The position numbers and the translations under genes were made by a program. Shown here in pieces: positions 31,520 to 41,442 of a stretch of DNA of 64,000 nt. This DNA comes from Candidatus Woesearchaeota archaeon. Lineage in GTDB: Archaea; Nanobdellota; Nanobdellia; Woesearchaeales; GW2011-AR9. Within the stretch, counting starts at the first letter, position 1, and the number at the start of each line of letters is the position of its first letter. The notes beneath the pieces were generated by a model. That model was not told where the DNA came from. It ran no database searches and saw only the letters and a program-made list of their open reading frames with translations. The DNA lies in contig JABHDY010000003.1 in NCBI GenBank assembly GCA_018676855.1, positions 571,907-635,906 of the forward strand. Direction: 5' to 3'.

Positions 31520-33940
31520 TTATTTTCGAATGCCGACAGCAATACCAAACTTCTCCGTTTCTATGGGAGTTTCGCCAGAAAATATGATTTTGTTAACTTT
31601 ACAAACAGCTTTAAGATCTTGTTCAATCTTTGCAATCATAGTTTGGAAATCTTTTTCTTCACTTACAAGAATAAGTTCTGATAGTTCTTCTTTCATTGAT
31701 AATTGATTTTCAGACTTATACTTTCGAACAGAATTGATTATATCAATTCCCATGTCTCCAACAAGTTCAATATCATTATTAATCAAATCTTTATTGTACT
31801 GTGGCCATTGTGATGTATGGATGCTTGTTTTGTTATCCTTCTTTGAGTAATAAAACTGGTAAATCTCTTCTGTAATGTGGGGCATGATTGGTGCCATCAT
31901 TTTAAGAACACTTAGCAAAGTATGGTGTACAGTATATTGTCCACTTGTTCGCGCATCGTTTCCTCTTGTATCTGGGTTATATAACCTATCTTTAACCAAC
32001 TCAAGGTATTGGTCACAGAAAATGTGCCAGAAGAACTTTTCTACATCAGATTTTGTTTTACTATATTCGTACTTTTCAAAGTTATCTGTACAATTTTTAA
32101 TTATTGTGTTTAATTTACTTAAGATCCACTTATCAAACGTTTCTGTTGGCTTCCCCTCAGTATAATCTTCAAGGTGCATTATACTAAATTTAGATGCGTT
32201 CCATAACTTATTAACAAACTTCTGACCAGTTAAGACATCCTTTTCTTGATATGGTAAATCGTCACCAAGCTTAACTGATGCTGCCCAAAATCTGAATGCA
32301 TCTGCAGAATATTTTTTAATTGCATCTTGAGCTATCACAAAATTTCCCTTACTTTTTGACATCTTTTGTCCGTGAGGATCTTGTCCATGGCCAGAAATCA
32401 TAATATCTTTCCATGGGATGTCATTGAAGTGAAAATATGATTTTACAATGGTATAAAATGCCCATGTTCTAATAATATCGTGTCCTTGTGGCCGTAATGA
32501 CATTGGAAGAAACTGTTTCTTTTCGTTTCCTCCCCAATCAGCGTTAATTTCTGGTGTTAGTGACGATGTCATCCATGTGTCCATAACGTCCATTTCAGGC
32601 TGAATGTTGGTTGAACCGCATGAACATTTTCCACTATATTCATTTTCTCGAGGATCTACAGGAAGCTCGTCTTCTTTTGGTAAGATAACAGCATTACAAT
32701 CTTGACAATACCATACAGGAAATGGTACTCCATAATATCGTTGTCGAGAAATTCCCCAGTTCCATTGTAAGTTTTTAACCCAATGTTCATATCGTACTTT
32801 CATATGCTCAGGGTACCAATTAACTTTTTGTGCAATTGCAATAAGTTCTTCTTTTTTATCAAGAACTTTAATTTGCCATTGTGCTTTTTTTAAGAATTCA
32901 AGTTCTGTTCCACACCGTTCATGAACATTAACGGGATGTGTTATTTGTTCTTGTTTAATTAAAAGACCCCGTGTTTTAAGATCATCAAGAATTTCTTTCC
33001 TGGCATCTTTCGTTTTCATGTTTTGATACTTCTGTGCTAACTCGTTCATTTTTCCATATTCTGTAAGAACAACTCGTAATGGAAGTTTATACTTGTGCCA
33101 CTTTTCAATATCTTCTTTATCGCCAAATGTACATACCATCATTAATCCTGTTCCTTTATCTTTTGCGACACTTTCATCTTCTAATATTGGAACTTGATAG
33201 TTAAATAATGGAACTGTTGCCATTTTTCCTTTAAGTTTTGTATACCGTTCATCTTCAGGATTGTAAAATAATGCGACACATGCAGGTAAAAGTTCTGGCC
33301 TTGTTGTCGCAATGATAAGGTCTTGTCCTTCAGATTTAAAGATGATATCATTAAAATGTGATTGAATATTTTGATTTTCAAAATCTGCTTGTGCAATTGT
33401 TGTTTGGCACGTTGTACACCATGTTGTTGGTTGATCAACACGTTCTAATCGGTCTTTATTGTAAAGATCAATAAACGATTTTTGTGCCACACGGCGCGCT
33501 TTATCGCCAATTGTTTGGTACAATAAACTCCAATCAATAGAAAATCCTAAACTTGTAAACAAATCATTATACGTTTTCCCAGCTTTTTTTGTTTCTTCCA
33601 AACATAACTTTATGAATTCTTGGCGCGTAATTTTTGATTTGTTAATATTATGTTTTTTCTCTACGAATCGTTCAGTAGGAAGACCATTATCATCATATCC
33701 CATTGGAAAGAATACATTTTTACCACGCATTCGTTGAAATCGTGCAACAAACTCAAATTGAGAGTAATGCATTCCGTGGCCTACATGAAGATGGCCAGCA
33801 GATGCGTATGGAGGGGGGGTATCTATAGAAAATATGTTTGTATTATTAGTTTCGTCAAATTTGTACGTTTTTTTCTCTTCCCAGTATTTTTGCCACTTAG
33901 GTTCAGATTCGTGTGAGTCATATCTCTTTGGAAGTTCCAT
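31520..33940 (-). CDS. valS: Valyl-tRNA synthetase
   Basis: 806 residues, archaeal-type ValRS. Class I HIGH region 'PPPYASAGHLHVGHGMHYSQ' (HVGH), the editing domain CP1 with 'ATTRPELLPACVALFYNP', a zinc-binding CxxC...CxC insert ('YCQDCNAV', 'GKCSCGSTN'), and KMSKS as 'KMSKSKGNFV'. The anticodon-binding domain and a C-terminal extension of about 100 residues follow. A TATA-like TTTTTAAATAAT about 30 bp upstream predicts a leaderless mRNA. Confidence 0.96.
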   Translation of the reverse strand: MELPKRYDSHESEPKWQKYWEEKKTYKFDETNNTNIFSIDTPPPYASAGHLHVGHGMHYSQFEFVARFQRMRGKNVFFPMGYDDNGLPTERFVEKKHNINKSKITRQEFIKLCLEETKKAGKTYNDLFTSLGFSIDWSLLYQTIGDKARRVAQKSFIDLYNKDRLERVDQPTTWCTTCQTTIAQADFENQNIQSHFNDIIFKSEGQDLIIATTRPELLPACVALFYNPEDERYTKLKGKMATVPLFNYQVPILEDESVAKDKGTGLMMVCTFGDKEDIEKWHKYKLPLRVVLTEYGKMNELAQKYQNMKTKDARKEILDDLKTRGLLIKQEQITHPVNVHERCGTELEFLKKAQWQIKVLDKKEELIAIAQKVNWYPEHMKVRYEHWVKNLQWNWGISRQRYYGVPFPVWYCQDCNAVILPKEDELPVDPRENEYSGKCSCGSTNIQPEMDVMDTWMTSSLTPEINADWGGNEKKQFLPMSLRPQGHDIIRTWAFYTIVKSYFHFNDIPWKDIMISGHGQDPHGQKMSKSKGNFVIAQDAIKKYSADAFRFWAASVKLGDDLPYQEKDVLTGQKFVNKLWNASKFSIMHLEDYTEGKPTETFDKWILSKLNTIIKNCTDNFEKYEYSKTKSDVEKFFWHIFCDQYLELVKDRLYNPDTRGNDARTSGQYTVHHTLLSVLKMMAPIMPHITEEIYQFYYSKKDNKTSIHTSQWPQYNKDLINNDIELVGDMGIDIINSVRKYKSENQLSMKEELSELILVSEEKDFQTMIAKIEQDLKAVCKVNKIIFSGETPIETEKFGIAVGIRK

Positions 33941-33983
33941 TTTAGAATAAGAAAGAGTGATTATTTAAAAATGTAAGGGTGTT

Positions 33984-34352
33984 TTAATTGTCCATATACT
34001 TTAATGTTGCAATGTAACAACCCTTTTTTCTTGGATTAGTACTTTTTTCCCATGCATTTTCAAGTGCTTCTTTAACTCTTTCCTTCAGCCCAATTTCTTT
34101 AGAAAGTATAGATACTTGTTCTTGAAGGACTTTATCTTCAGAAAAAACATTCATAATAATTGTTCTTATAGCAAGCCTTGTCATGTCTTCTTTGTTTCCT
34201 GAATGAAAATAAAGTCGTGTTGCGTCTTCATACGCGCCTAACTCTTCAGCTTTACGCGCTGCTTCACATAAAACCTCTTTAGTTGGTTGTTTCCCATTAT
34301 CATAAAATTGTGGAACGTAAGTTCTTACCATAACTGTTAAATCATGTATCAT
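33984..34352 (-). CDS. Hypothetical TPR-like helical protein, 122 residues
   Basis: Helical throughout, with a helix pair 'EVLCEAARKAEELGAYEDA' then 'TRLYFHSGNKEDMTRLA' resembling one TPR-like hairpin repeat. No enzyme motif. It stands between IMPDH and ValRS on the same strand but has its own AT-rich promoter (TTTTATTAAAAA about 34368-34380). Function unknown. Confidence 0.6.
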   Translation of the reverse strand: MIHDLTVMVRTYVPQFYDNGKQPTKEVLCEAARKAEELGAYEDATRLYFHSGNKEDMTRLAIRTIIMNVFSEDKVLQEQVSILSKEIGLKERVKEALENAWEKSTNPRKKGCYIATLKYMDN

Positions 34353-34392
34353 AGAAATAATTATTTCATGTTTTTTTAATAAAATATTCCAT

Positions 34393-35811
34393 TCATTCGC
34401 TCATTTCTTTCCCACGACTTTTACTTTCTTCCCAACCAGATGAGGTTATTTGAATAAACTTTGCATTTGTGTGCATTTGTTCAATATTTCGTGCACCACA
34501 ATAACTAATAGCACTTTGAACTCCTCGTACAAGACTGCGTATGACTCCTTCAACTGCACCCTTATAATCAACTAACGAAGACACACCTTCCACAAATACG
34601 TCCATACGCCGTTGTATCTTTGTGCCGTTCTGAGATTCCTTACGTGCATGACTACTTTCGTACGATGCACTTCCACTGTACTTCTTGAACCTTTTTCCAT
34701 CTTTAAAAATAACGACGCCAGGCGCTTCTTTTGTTCCTGAGAATAGGGTTCCTGAATAAATTGTGTGGGCACCAGCAGCAAGTGCTTTTGCAACATCACC
34801 AGACGTTTTCATGCCTCCGTCAGCCGTTACGGGAACGTTATATTCCCTTGCAATACGAGCAACATCTATGATTGCTGTTAATTGTGGGATTCCTGCACCA
34901 GCAATGATACGTGTTGTACATACCGGAGAAGGTCCAATTCCAATCTTAAGACCATCAGCGCCAGCCTCACACAACTCTCTTGCCGCATCTGCCGTTGCAA
35001 TATTGCCTACCATAATGTCAATAGCAAAATTATCTTTCAATTCTTTTACTCGTTGAATCACAAAATCTGAATGGGCATGTGCAGCATCAAGTACCAACAC
35101 ATCAACACCAGCATCAATTAATGCTCGTGCTCTTTCAATGGTGTTATTCACACCAAGTGCAGCACCTACACGTAACTTTCCCTTCGCATCTCTTGCAGCA
35201 TTTGGCCAATTTTCTAATTTTCTAATGTCCTTTGTTGTGATAAGTCCTTTTAATTCTCCATTCTCAACCAATGGCAATTTTTCAATACGGTGTTTGTGAA
35301 GAACGCGTTTTGCTTCTTCTAAACTGACACCTGGATATGACGTTATTAACCTATTTTTTGGTGTCATAACGTCCGTTATATTTTTGTTCCAATCATCTTC
35401 AAACTGATAATCTTTATTTGTGAATATACCAATAAGTTGTGTTCCAAGAACAACAAGAAGGCTTGTAACACTTTCATTTTCCATAATCTCGACAGCTTCC
35501 TTAATCGTTACCGTTGGGCTAACGGTTATAGGGTTTTCCACCATATAACTTGTAATACGTTTTACCCGTTTGATTTCTTGTACTTGTTCTTCAACTGAAC
35601 AGAACTGATGAATGATTCCTAATCCTCCCTCTCTTGCTAACGCTATTGCCATTTTATGTTCTGTTACTGTTGCCATATTAGAACTCACTAATGGGATGTT
35701 AAGTTGAATATTTTTCGTGAACCGTGTTTGTACGTTCGCTTCACTTCTTGATTTTAACGGAGTTCTTTTTGGTACTAAAAGAACATCAGAAAATGTTAGT
35801 CCGAGCTGCAT
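34393..35811 (-). CDS. IMP dehydrogenase family protein (IMPDH or GMP reductase)
   Basis: About 472 residues. TIM barrel interrupted by two CBS domains (about residues 90-205). Active-site loop '[17 protein letters not shown]' contains the catalytic Cys (canonical GPGSICTTR; here GPSP). The Gly-rich loop '[18 protein letters not shown]' is intact. The mobile-flap region after '[15 protein letters not shown]' is unusual: the Arg-Tyr pair expected in IMPDH is not evident ('[10 protein letters not shown]'), so GMP reductase is possible. Start 35811 (or 35814) is set by a leader GGTGAT and the leftward TATA at 35843-35852; the longer start would add a spurious hydrophobic tail. Confidence 0.85.
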   Translation of the reverse strand: MQLGLTFSDVLLVPKRTPLKSRSEANVQTRFTKNIQLNIPLVSSNMATVTEHKMAIALAREGGLGIIHQFCSVEEQVQEIKRVKRITSYMVENPITVSPTVTIKEAVEIMENESVTSLLVVLGTQLIGIFTNKDYQFEDDWNKNITDVMTPKNRLITSYPGVSLEEAKRVLHKHRIEKLPLVENGELKGLITTKDIRKLENWPNAARDAKGKLRVGAALGVNNTIERARALIDAGVDVLVLDAAHAHSDFVIQRVKELKDNFAIDIMVGNIATADAARELCEAGADGLKIGIGPSPVCTTRIIAGAGIPQLTAIIDVARIAREYNVPVTADGGMKTSGDVAKALAAGAHTIYSGTLFSGTKEAPGVVIFKDGKRFKKYSGSASYESSHARKESQNGTKIQRRMDVFVEGVSSLVDYKGAVEGVIRSLVRGVQSAISYCGARNIEQMHTNAKFIQITSSGWEESKSRGKEMSE

Positions 35812-35842
35812 CATATCACCGGTACTTTTTTGTGCTGATGCT

Positions 35843-35905
35843 GGTTTATATAGATTGTTGTTGTGAAAGAGATATGTAATAATCAAACCACAAACTATTA
35901 AAATA
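35843..35905. promoter_or_regulatory. Divergent promoter region (IMPDH-like gene and rfcL)
   Basis: GTTTATATAG read leftward (35843-35852) drives the IMPDH-like gene; ATTAAAATAC (about 35896-35905) lies 30 bp before the rfcL ATG at 35926. Confidence 0.5.
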
Positions 35906-35925
35906 CCAGAAATTCTAAGCACAAT

Positions 35926-37116
35926 ATGACTCTTTTCACGTTAAAGTATGCACCACAGAACACGTCACAATTGTTTGGGCAAGATCTTGCGATATCACAG
36001 TTGAAAGATTTTGTAATTAACTATAAACAGCAAAAGCATAAAGCAATTTTGTTATATGGGCCTGTTGGTGTAGGAAAGACTTCATCTGTTTATGCGTTAG
36101 CAAATGAATTGAAATATGACCTTCTTGAAAGTAATTCATCAGATGTACGAAACGCAGATGGTATGAAATCTTTTTTGAGTTCTGCTCTTGGACAGCAATC
36201 ATTATTCTTTACCCCTAAAATGATTTTGTTAGACGAAATTGATAATATCTCTGGTGTTAAGGATCGTGGGTGTATTCCAACGTTAGTAAAAGCTATTGAG
36301 AAATCTACATTTCCCGTTATTCTTACGGCAAACGATCCATTTGATCAGAAATTTAAGTCGTTACGGAAAGTGTGTCAGATGGTTGAATATCAAACATTAG
36401 ATCATGCAACCATTTCTCATACATTAAAATGGGTAAGTGAACAAGAAAATATTGTGTTTGAAGAAAAAGCTATTAATAGTTTGTCACGGCAAGTTGCGGG
36501 AGATATGCGGGCAGCGTTAATTGATTTACAATCATGTGCAGCAAAGGGTAGTATTGTATTTGATGATGTAACAAATTTATCAGACAGAAAAAGGACAGAT
36601 TCTATTCTTAAAGCGTTAGCTATTATTTTTAAATCGTCATCGGCAGAGAATGCATTACATGCACTTGACACGATTGATGTTGATATCCGTGACGTATTTT
36701 TTTGGATGGACAATAATTTACCAAAAGAATATCTTACACCTTCAGCGTTAGCACGAGCGTATGAACATTTGTCACGGGCAGACGTGTTTAACGGCAGAAT
36801 TAGGCGATGGCAACATTGGCGGTTCTTAGTCTATATATCTAATTTGCTAACAGCAGGCATCTCAACAGCCAAGGATGAAAAGAATCCTGACTTTGTACAG
36901 TACAAACCAACTATGCGGTTTTTAAGAATGTGGCAGGCAAAAATGAAAAATGCAAAGAAGAAAGATATTGCTTCTAAATATGCAGAAAGAACACACGTTT
37001 CTATGAAAGTTGCTCTTGAACAGGTCCCATATTTGAAAGAAATTGCTTCCAGAGACTCATCTGTTGCTACAGAATTAGAGTTAAATGATGATGAAGTTGG
37101 TTGGTTAAAGAAGTGA
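35926..37116 (+). CDS. rfcL: Replication factor C large subunit
   Basis: 396 residues. AAA+ clamp-loader subunit that opens PCNA. Begins 'LKYAPQNTSQLFGQDLAI'; Walker A 'GPVGVGKT' (45-52), Walker B 'LLDEID' (101-106), and a sensor 1-like 'FPVILTANDPFDQK'. The C-terminal helical collar is present, but the extreme end ('DDEVGWLKK') lacks the QxxLFxFF PCNA-binding motif typical of longer RfcL. RfcS is not in the window. The start follows a TATA-like element at 30 bp. Confidence 0.92.
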   Translation: MTLFTLKYAPQNTSQLFGQDLAISQLKDFVINYKQQKHKAILLYGPVGVGKTSSVYALANELKYDLLESNSSDVRNADGMKSFLSSALGQQSLFFTPKMILLDEIDNISGVKDRGCIPTLVKAIEKSTFPVILTANDPFDQKFKSLRKVCQMVEYQTLDHATISHTLKWVSEQENIVFEEKAINSLSRQVAGDMRAALIDLQSCAAKGSIVFDDVTNLSDRKRTDSILKALAIIFKSSSAENALHALDTIDVDIRDVFFWMDNNLPKEYLTPSALARAYEHLSRADVFNGRIRRWQHWRFLVYISNLLTAGISTAKDEKNPDFVQYKPTMRFLRMWQAKMKNAKKKDIASKYAERTHVSMKVALEQVPYLKEIASRDSSVATELELNDDEVGWLKK

Positions 37117-37158
37117 TGAACAAAAAACTTAATAAACCCATCATCTATAACAACAAAA

Positions 37159-38643
37159 ATGGTGGTTACAACAAAAGAGTTTGCGTCATTTCTTAAAAAG
37201 AAAGGATTTATCTATCAATCTTCAGAAATTTATGGTGGGTTGGCAGGTTTGTATGATTATGGCCATCTTGGAACGAAAGTAAAACGTAATTTTGAAGATG
37301 TTTGGCGGAAATTTTTTCTTACATTAAACGAAAATTATTATGAAATTGATGCTGCACAGATTATGCATGAAAACGTGTTTGAAGCATCTGGCCATTTAGC
37401 AAATTTTGTTGATCCAGTTGCCAAATGTTCAAAATGCGATTTTACAGAACGTGCTGATCATCTTATTGAGGATGCAACTAAAAAGCGTGCTGAAGGTCTT
37501 TCTCCTGAACAACTTACAGACATTATTAAGAAAAATAAGTTAACCTGTCCCCAATGTAAATCAACATTTCAACCTGTTACTATTATTAACATGATGTTTC
37601 CTGTACATGCGGGTGTTGGAACAACACATCGAGCTTTTTTACGACCGGAAACCGCACAATCACCATACGTTAATTTCAAACTGCAATATGAAATTCTGCG
37701 GAAAAAGTTACCTTTAGGATTGGGAATGATTGGAAAAGCATTCAGAAATGAGATATCCCCACGAAACTTAACATTACGACAGCGAGAATTTACACAGGCA
37801 GAATTACAAATATTTTTTAATCCACACAAAATTAATGAACATTCAGATTTTGATTCAGTCAAAAATTACAAATTACAAACACTTCTTGTTACTGATAGAA
37901 AGAAAAATAAGATTGTTGAACGAACAGCAGCAGAATTAGTGAAATTAAAATTACCTACGTTTTATGTGTATCATTTGGTGAAGATGCAACAATTTTATCT
38001 TGACGAATTGAAGATTCCACACAAAAAGTTTCGATTGTATCAATTAGATGATAAAGAAAAAGCGTTCTATAACAAATACCATTTTGATATTGAAATTGAT
38101 CTTACAGAACATGGATTCACAGAAATGGGTGGTTTGCATTATCGAACAGATCATGATTTGTCGGGTCATCAAAAAGTATCTAAAGAAAAAATGGAAGTTC
38201 TTGATGAAGAGTCAGGTAAAAAGTTTATTCCGCACGTCTTGGAGTTAAGTTTGGGGGTTGACAGAAGTGTGTATGCATTACTTGATGTTGCTTATACCGA
38301 TGACAAAAAACGTGGAAATGTAGTATTACAATTACAATCTAAATTAACACCGTTCTTTTGTGCAGTGTTTCCTTTGGTAAAGAATAAAGAAAACGTTGTA
38401 AAGAAAGCGCGGGACGTGTACGATTCGTTAAAAACATGTTATTCGTGTTTGTATGATCAAGCGTCATCCGTGGGAAGGAGATATGCTAGGGCGGACGAGA
38501 TGGGCGTTAAGTATTGTATAACTATAGATTTTGATTCATTGGAAGATGATTCAGTTACCATCAGAGACAGAGATACAACAAAACAAGAAAGAATAAAAAT
38601 AAGTGAACTTAAAGATAAATTGTTTACATTATATTTCAAATAA
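37159..38643 (+). CDS. glyS: Glycyl-tRNA synthetase (eukaryotic/archaeal alpha2 type)
   Basis: 494 residues. Class II synthetase. 'SSEIYGGLAGLYDYGHLG' is the typical N-terminal motif; a zinc ribbon appears at 'AKCSKCDFTE' and 'LTCPQCKSTFQ'. Motif 2 'IGKAFRNEISPRNLTLRQREF' and motif 3 'LELSLGVDRSVYALL' are intact; an anticodon-binding domain ends the chain. TATA-like CTTAATAAAC lies 30 bp before the ATG. Confidence 0.96.
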   Translation: MVVTTKEFASFLKKKGFIYQSSEIYGGLAGLYDYGHLGTKVKRNFEDVWRKFFLTLNENYYEIDAAQIMHENVFEASGHLANFVDPVAKCSKCDFTERADHLIEDATKKRAEGLSPEQLTDIIKKNKLTCPQCKSTFQPVTIINMMFPVHAGVGTTHRAFLRPETAQSPYVNFKLQYEILRKKLPLGLGMIGKAFRNEISPRNLTLRQREFTQAELQIFFNPHKINEHSDFDSVKNYKLQTLLVTDRKKNKIVERTAAELVKLKLPTFYVYHLVKMQQFYLDELKIPHKKFRLYQLDDKEKAFYNKYHFDIEIDLTEHGFTEMGGLHYRTDHDLSGHQKVSKEKMEVLDEESGKKFIPHVLELSLGVDRSVYALLDVAYTDDKKRGNVVLQLQSKLTPFFCAVFPLVKNKENVVKKARDVYDSLKTCYSCLYDQASSVGRRYARADEMGVKYCITIDFDSLEDDSVTIRDRDTTKQERIKISELKDKLFTLYFK

Positions 38644-38659
38644 AAAACGTACATACAAA

Positions 38660-39178
38660 ATGACTAAAAAAAAGGGAGAAATATCATTAGTTTTTATTGG
38701 AGTAGCATTTGTTGCTGCAATAGTTTTAGCTATTCTACGAGAAGATACTTTATCAAGAGGTATTGCTGTGGGCCTTGCAGTAATTTCACTTTGTGGTGGA
38801 ATATTTTTGTATATAAAGATTGTACATCCTGTTAAAAAATTACGAAAACGAATTACAAAATTTAATCCAAAAAAGTCAGTTAACGATAATAAAACTGTCT
38901 ATTTAGATATTTATGAATTATATCTCAAAATGTCTGAAAAGAATAAACGAAACTTTTATGTTCCTATTACGCACATACGCGATACAGTAGAAGAACAATT
39001 ACGTGCTGAGAAGAAAATGCAACAATCGTTGAACCAAACTGTACGTGGAGATATTACGCAACAAAAAGAAGCATACGAAAGTGCGTATTCACAATATCAA
39101 AAACTTCCAGATGCAACAAAACAACAGTATTATGCACAAGTTGTTCATTTGCGAGAAAAATTAGAGAATGGGAAATAG
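38660..39178 (+). CDS. Membrane protein with two N-terminal helices
   Basis: About 172 residues. Two transmembrane segments (about 7-25 and 33-52), a basic stretch 'KLRKRITKFNPKK', then a soluble charged helical domain. Two related stretches 'DIYELYLKMSEKNKRNFYV' and 'AYSQYQKLPDATKQQYYAQ' look like an internal duplication. No family recognised. Starts 17 bp after glyS, so probably co-transcribed. Confidence 0.6.
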   Translation: MTKKKGEISLVFIGVAFVAAIVLAILREDTLSRGIAVGLAVISLCGGIFLYIKIVHPVKKLRKRITKFNPKKSVNDNKTVYLDIYELYLKMSEKNKRNFYVPITHIRDTVEEQLRAEKKMQQSLNQTVRGDITQQKEAYESAYSQYQKLPDATKQQYYAQVVHLREKLENGK

Positions 39179-39238
39179 AAAAATATATAATATATTTTAT
39201 CTGGGACGTATAAAATTGAAAATTATGGGGTATTAACT

Positions 39239-39652
39239 ATGGAAATTAAAGATATACAAGCAAAACAAGGAAACATTGATGTAGTAATGACAATTACTGA
39301 AAAACAAGACGAACGAACATTTAACAAGTTCGGAAAAGAGGGTCGTGTTTGTAACGCAAAAGCAAAAGACGATTCTGGCGAGATTGTTCTTACATTATGG
39401 AACGAAGATGTAGATAAAGTGAGTGTTGGCGATAAAATTCATCTTAAGAATGGTTGGTGTTCAGAATATAACGGAGAAAGACAACTTTCATCAGGCAAAT
39501 TTGGTGAGATTGAAATTATTGAAAAAGGTCAACAAGAAGTGTTAACAAACGATCCTGGAATGTTACAACCGGGTGGTCCTGCAGCAGCTGAAGAACCTCT
39601 TGGAGAAGAGGAAGTTGAAGTTGTAGATGATGAGGAGAGGATTGTTGGATGA
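39239..39652 (+). CDS. OB-fold single-stranded nucleic-acid binding protein (RPA/SSB-like)
   Basis: 137 residues. A single OB fold (about 1-100): 'GNIDVVMTITEKQDERTF', 'GRVCNAKAKDDSGEIVLTLW', 'DKVSVGDKIHLKNGWCSEYN', the pattern of archaeal RPA/SOSS-B-type SSBs. An acidic C-terminal tail 'EEVEVVDDEERIVG' resembles the partner-recruiting tails of SSBs. It overlaps the Pop5 gene by ATGA, coupling it to RNase P and proteasome genes. Confidence 0.85.
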   Translation: MEIKDIQAKQGNIDVVMTITEKQDERTFNKFGKEGRVCNAKAKDDSGEIVLTLWNEDVDKVSVGDKIHLKNGWCSEYNGERQLSSGKFGEIEIIEKGQQEVLTNDPGMLQPGGPAAAEEPLGEEEVEVVDDEERIVG

Positions 39653-39978
39653 AACTTCTTCCTTCCTTACGTCAAAAGAAACGCTATATCGTATGGAAGA
39701 TTGTTTCAGATAAAGATTTTACAGTACAAGACATACAATCTGCTGTAGAGTCTGCACTGACATCATTTCTTGGTCAGTTAGGACTTGCTAAGGCATCTCC
39801 ACTGTTTCTTAAGGAAAAGTGTAACAACAAAACATTTATAATAAAAGTTAACCATAAATATGTTGACGAGTGCAAATCTGCAATTATATTAATCAAAAAG
39901 ATTAAAAACATGCCTGTACTACTAACGTCAGTAACGACGTCGGGTACATTAAAAAAGGCGTGTTCATTCGTAAAATGA
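39649..39978 (+). CDS. rnp2: RNase P protein component Pop5 (Rnp2)
   Basis: 109 residues. Matches Pop5 by its opening 'LPSLRQKKRYIVWKIVSD' and the closing 'LTSVTTSGTLKKACSFVK', including conserved TSGT. Pop5 pairs with Rpp30 to support 5' maturation of tRNAs by RNase P. In archaea it commonly lies beside proteasome alpha and exosome genes, as here. Confidence 0.9.
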   Translation: MKLLPSLRQKKRYIVWKIVSDKDFTVQDIQSAVESALTSFLGQLGLAKASPLFLKEKCNNKTFIIKVNHKYVDECKSAIILIKKIKNMPVLLTSVTTSGTLKKACSFVK

Positions 39979-39990
39979 GGTGTTTATCAA

Positions 39991-40716
39991 ATGAATCCAA
40001 GCAAACAAATGGTTGATAAGATGGGTTATGATAGAAGCATAACGATGTTTTCTCCTGATGGAAGATTATTACAGGTAGAATATGCAAAGAAAACTGTACG
40101 ACAAGGTTCTACTGCTATTGGTTTAGCATGTAAAGACGGCATTGTTCTTATTGCTGATAAGAGAGTAACGTCAAAACTTATCGTTCCTGAAGCGATTGAG
40201 AAAACGTTTCAAATCGATGATCATATTGCAGCGACTGCTGCAGGCATCATTTCTGATGCACGTGTTCTTGTTGATAGATCTCAAGTACGTGCACAACAAC
40301 ATGCAGTTACATACGATGGTAAGATTGATATCCTTTCAATTGTCAAAGATATGTGTGACTTAAAACAAATATGTACACAATCTGCAGGATTACGACCATT
40401 TGGGGTGTCTATGCTTGTTGGTGGTGTTGAAGAAGATGGTACGATTAAATTATTCGTAACTGAACCGTATGGATTATACTTTCAATATAAAGCAGCTGTT
40501 ATTGGTGAAGGTGAAACTGAAGTTGAACCTTTATTACGAAAGAAGTACAGACCAAACATGTCAGTTGATGAAGGTATTGTCATGGGTTTACAAGTCATGA
40601 AAGAACATCTTAAATCTGAATTCAATTTTGACCGTGTTGACGTTGTGTTTGTAAAGTCTGGTAATAAACGGTATACAAAATTAAGTGATGATGAACTGAA
40701 ACGAGCTTTGAAATAG
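39991..40716 (+). CDS. psmA: Proteasome subunit alpha
   Basis: 241 residues. The N-terminal gate motif 'YDRSITMFSPDGRLLQVEYA' (YDR and the alpha-subunit signature) is exact; 'GIVLIADKRVTSKL' and 'CDLKQICTQSAGLRPFGVSM' follow. Alpha rings gate the 20S core and receive the PAN C-termini. The catalytic beta subunit is not in the window. The start follows GAGGTGTT in the 12-bp gap after Pop5. Confidence 0.96.
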   Translation: MNPSKQMVDKMGYDRSITMFSPDGRLLQVEYAKKTVRQGSTAIGLACKDGIVLIADKRVTSKLIVPEAIEKTFQIDDHIAATAAGIISDARVLVDRSQVRAQQHAVTYDGKIDILSIVKDMCDLKQICTQSAGLRPFGVSMLVGGVEEDGTIKLFVTEPYGLYFQYKAAVIGEGETEVEPLLRKKYRPNMSVDEGIVMGLQVMKEHLKSEFNFDRVDVVFVKSGNKRYTKLSDDELKRALK

Positions 40717-40728
40717 GTTTTTGTGAAA

Positions 40729-41415
40729 ATGGGGGAAGAAAAACTTACAGTAGCACGGATTAAAAAGTTTGGTGAAAACTTTGAAATTAGTATTGATCCA
40801 GATGCTGCATTAAAATATAAACAGGGAGAAATAACAGATTTGAGAGAAGTACTTCTTGCTGATAATATCTTCTCTGATGCACGTAAAGGGTTAGTTGTTC
40901 CTTCTGAGACTCTTGCAAAGGCATTTCATACGACTGATACTGCAAAGATAGCAGATATTATATTACATCAGGGAGAAATACAAATTAGTGCAGAACATCG
41001 ATCACAAGAACGAGATGAGCGTAAGAAACGTCTTGTTCATATGATTCATACGCGTGCAATTGATTCTAAAACTGGATTACCACATCCTGCAACAAGAATT
41101 GAAGCTGCACTTGAAGAAGCAAAGATTCATCTTGACGACCATAAGTCTGTTGAAGAACAGTTTGATGATGTTATTGCTAAATTACGGCCAATTATACCTT
41201 TATCAATTGAACAGAAGAAGTTAACAATTACTGTACCAAGCCAATTTGCAGGTAAATGCCAACAAGTTGTTCGTGATAATAGTAAGATTACGTCTGAAGA
41301 TTGGTTATCTGATGGTGGTTGGAAAGTCGTGGTTGAAGTTCCTGCCGGATTCTCGTTTGAGTTTATAGAAAAACTTAATTCTTTGACACATGGTGATGTT
41401 GTTGTAGAAGAATAA
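40729..41415 (+). CDS. SBDS-family ribosome maturation protein
   Basis: About 228 residues. Three-domain SBDS/Sdo1: N-terminal 'FGENFEISIDPDAALKYKQG', central 'TIKL/RLVHMIHTRAIDSKTG' region with 'PHPATRIEAALEEA', and C-terminal ferredoxin-like domain. It releases eIF6-type factors from the large ribosomal subunit. ATG 40729 is chosen; the GTG two codons earlier is a possible alternative. 12 bp after psmA. Confidence 0.92.
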   Translation: MGEEKLTVARIKKFGENFEISIDPDAALKYKQGEITDLREVLLADNIFSDARKGLVVPSETLAKAFHTTDTAKIADIILHQGEIQISAEHRSQERDERKKRLVHMIHTRAIDSKTGLPHPATRIEAALEEAKIHLDDHKSVEEQFDDVIAKLRPIIPLSIEQKKLTITVPSQFAGKCQQVVRDNSKITSEDWLSDGGWKVVVEVPAGFSFEFIEKLNSLTHGDVVVEE

Positions 41416-41442
41416 CAACAACTACAAAAAACAACAGTAACA

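Noticed and set aside
35812-35922. N-terminal extension of the IMPDH-like protein with a hydrophobic stretch
   Set aside because: It covers the promoter of the gene; a TATA-like element and GGTGAT support start 35811 or 35814.
40686-40716. C/D-box-like sequence (TGATGA and CTGA) near the end of psmA
   Set aside because: It lies within the conserved coding region and the boxes are not in a plausible guide arrangement.
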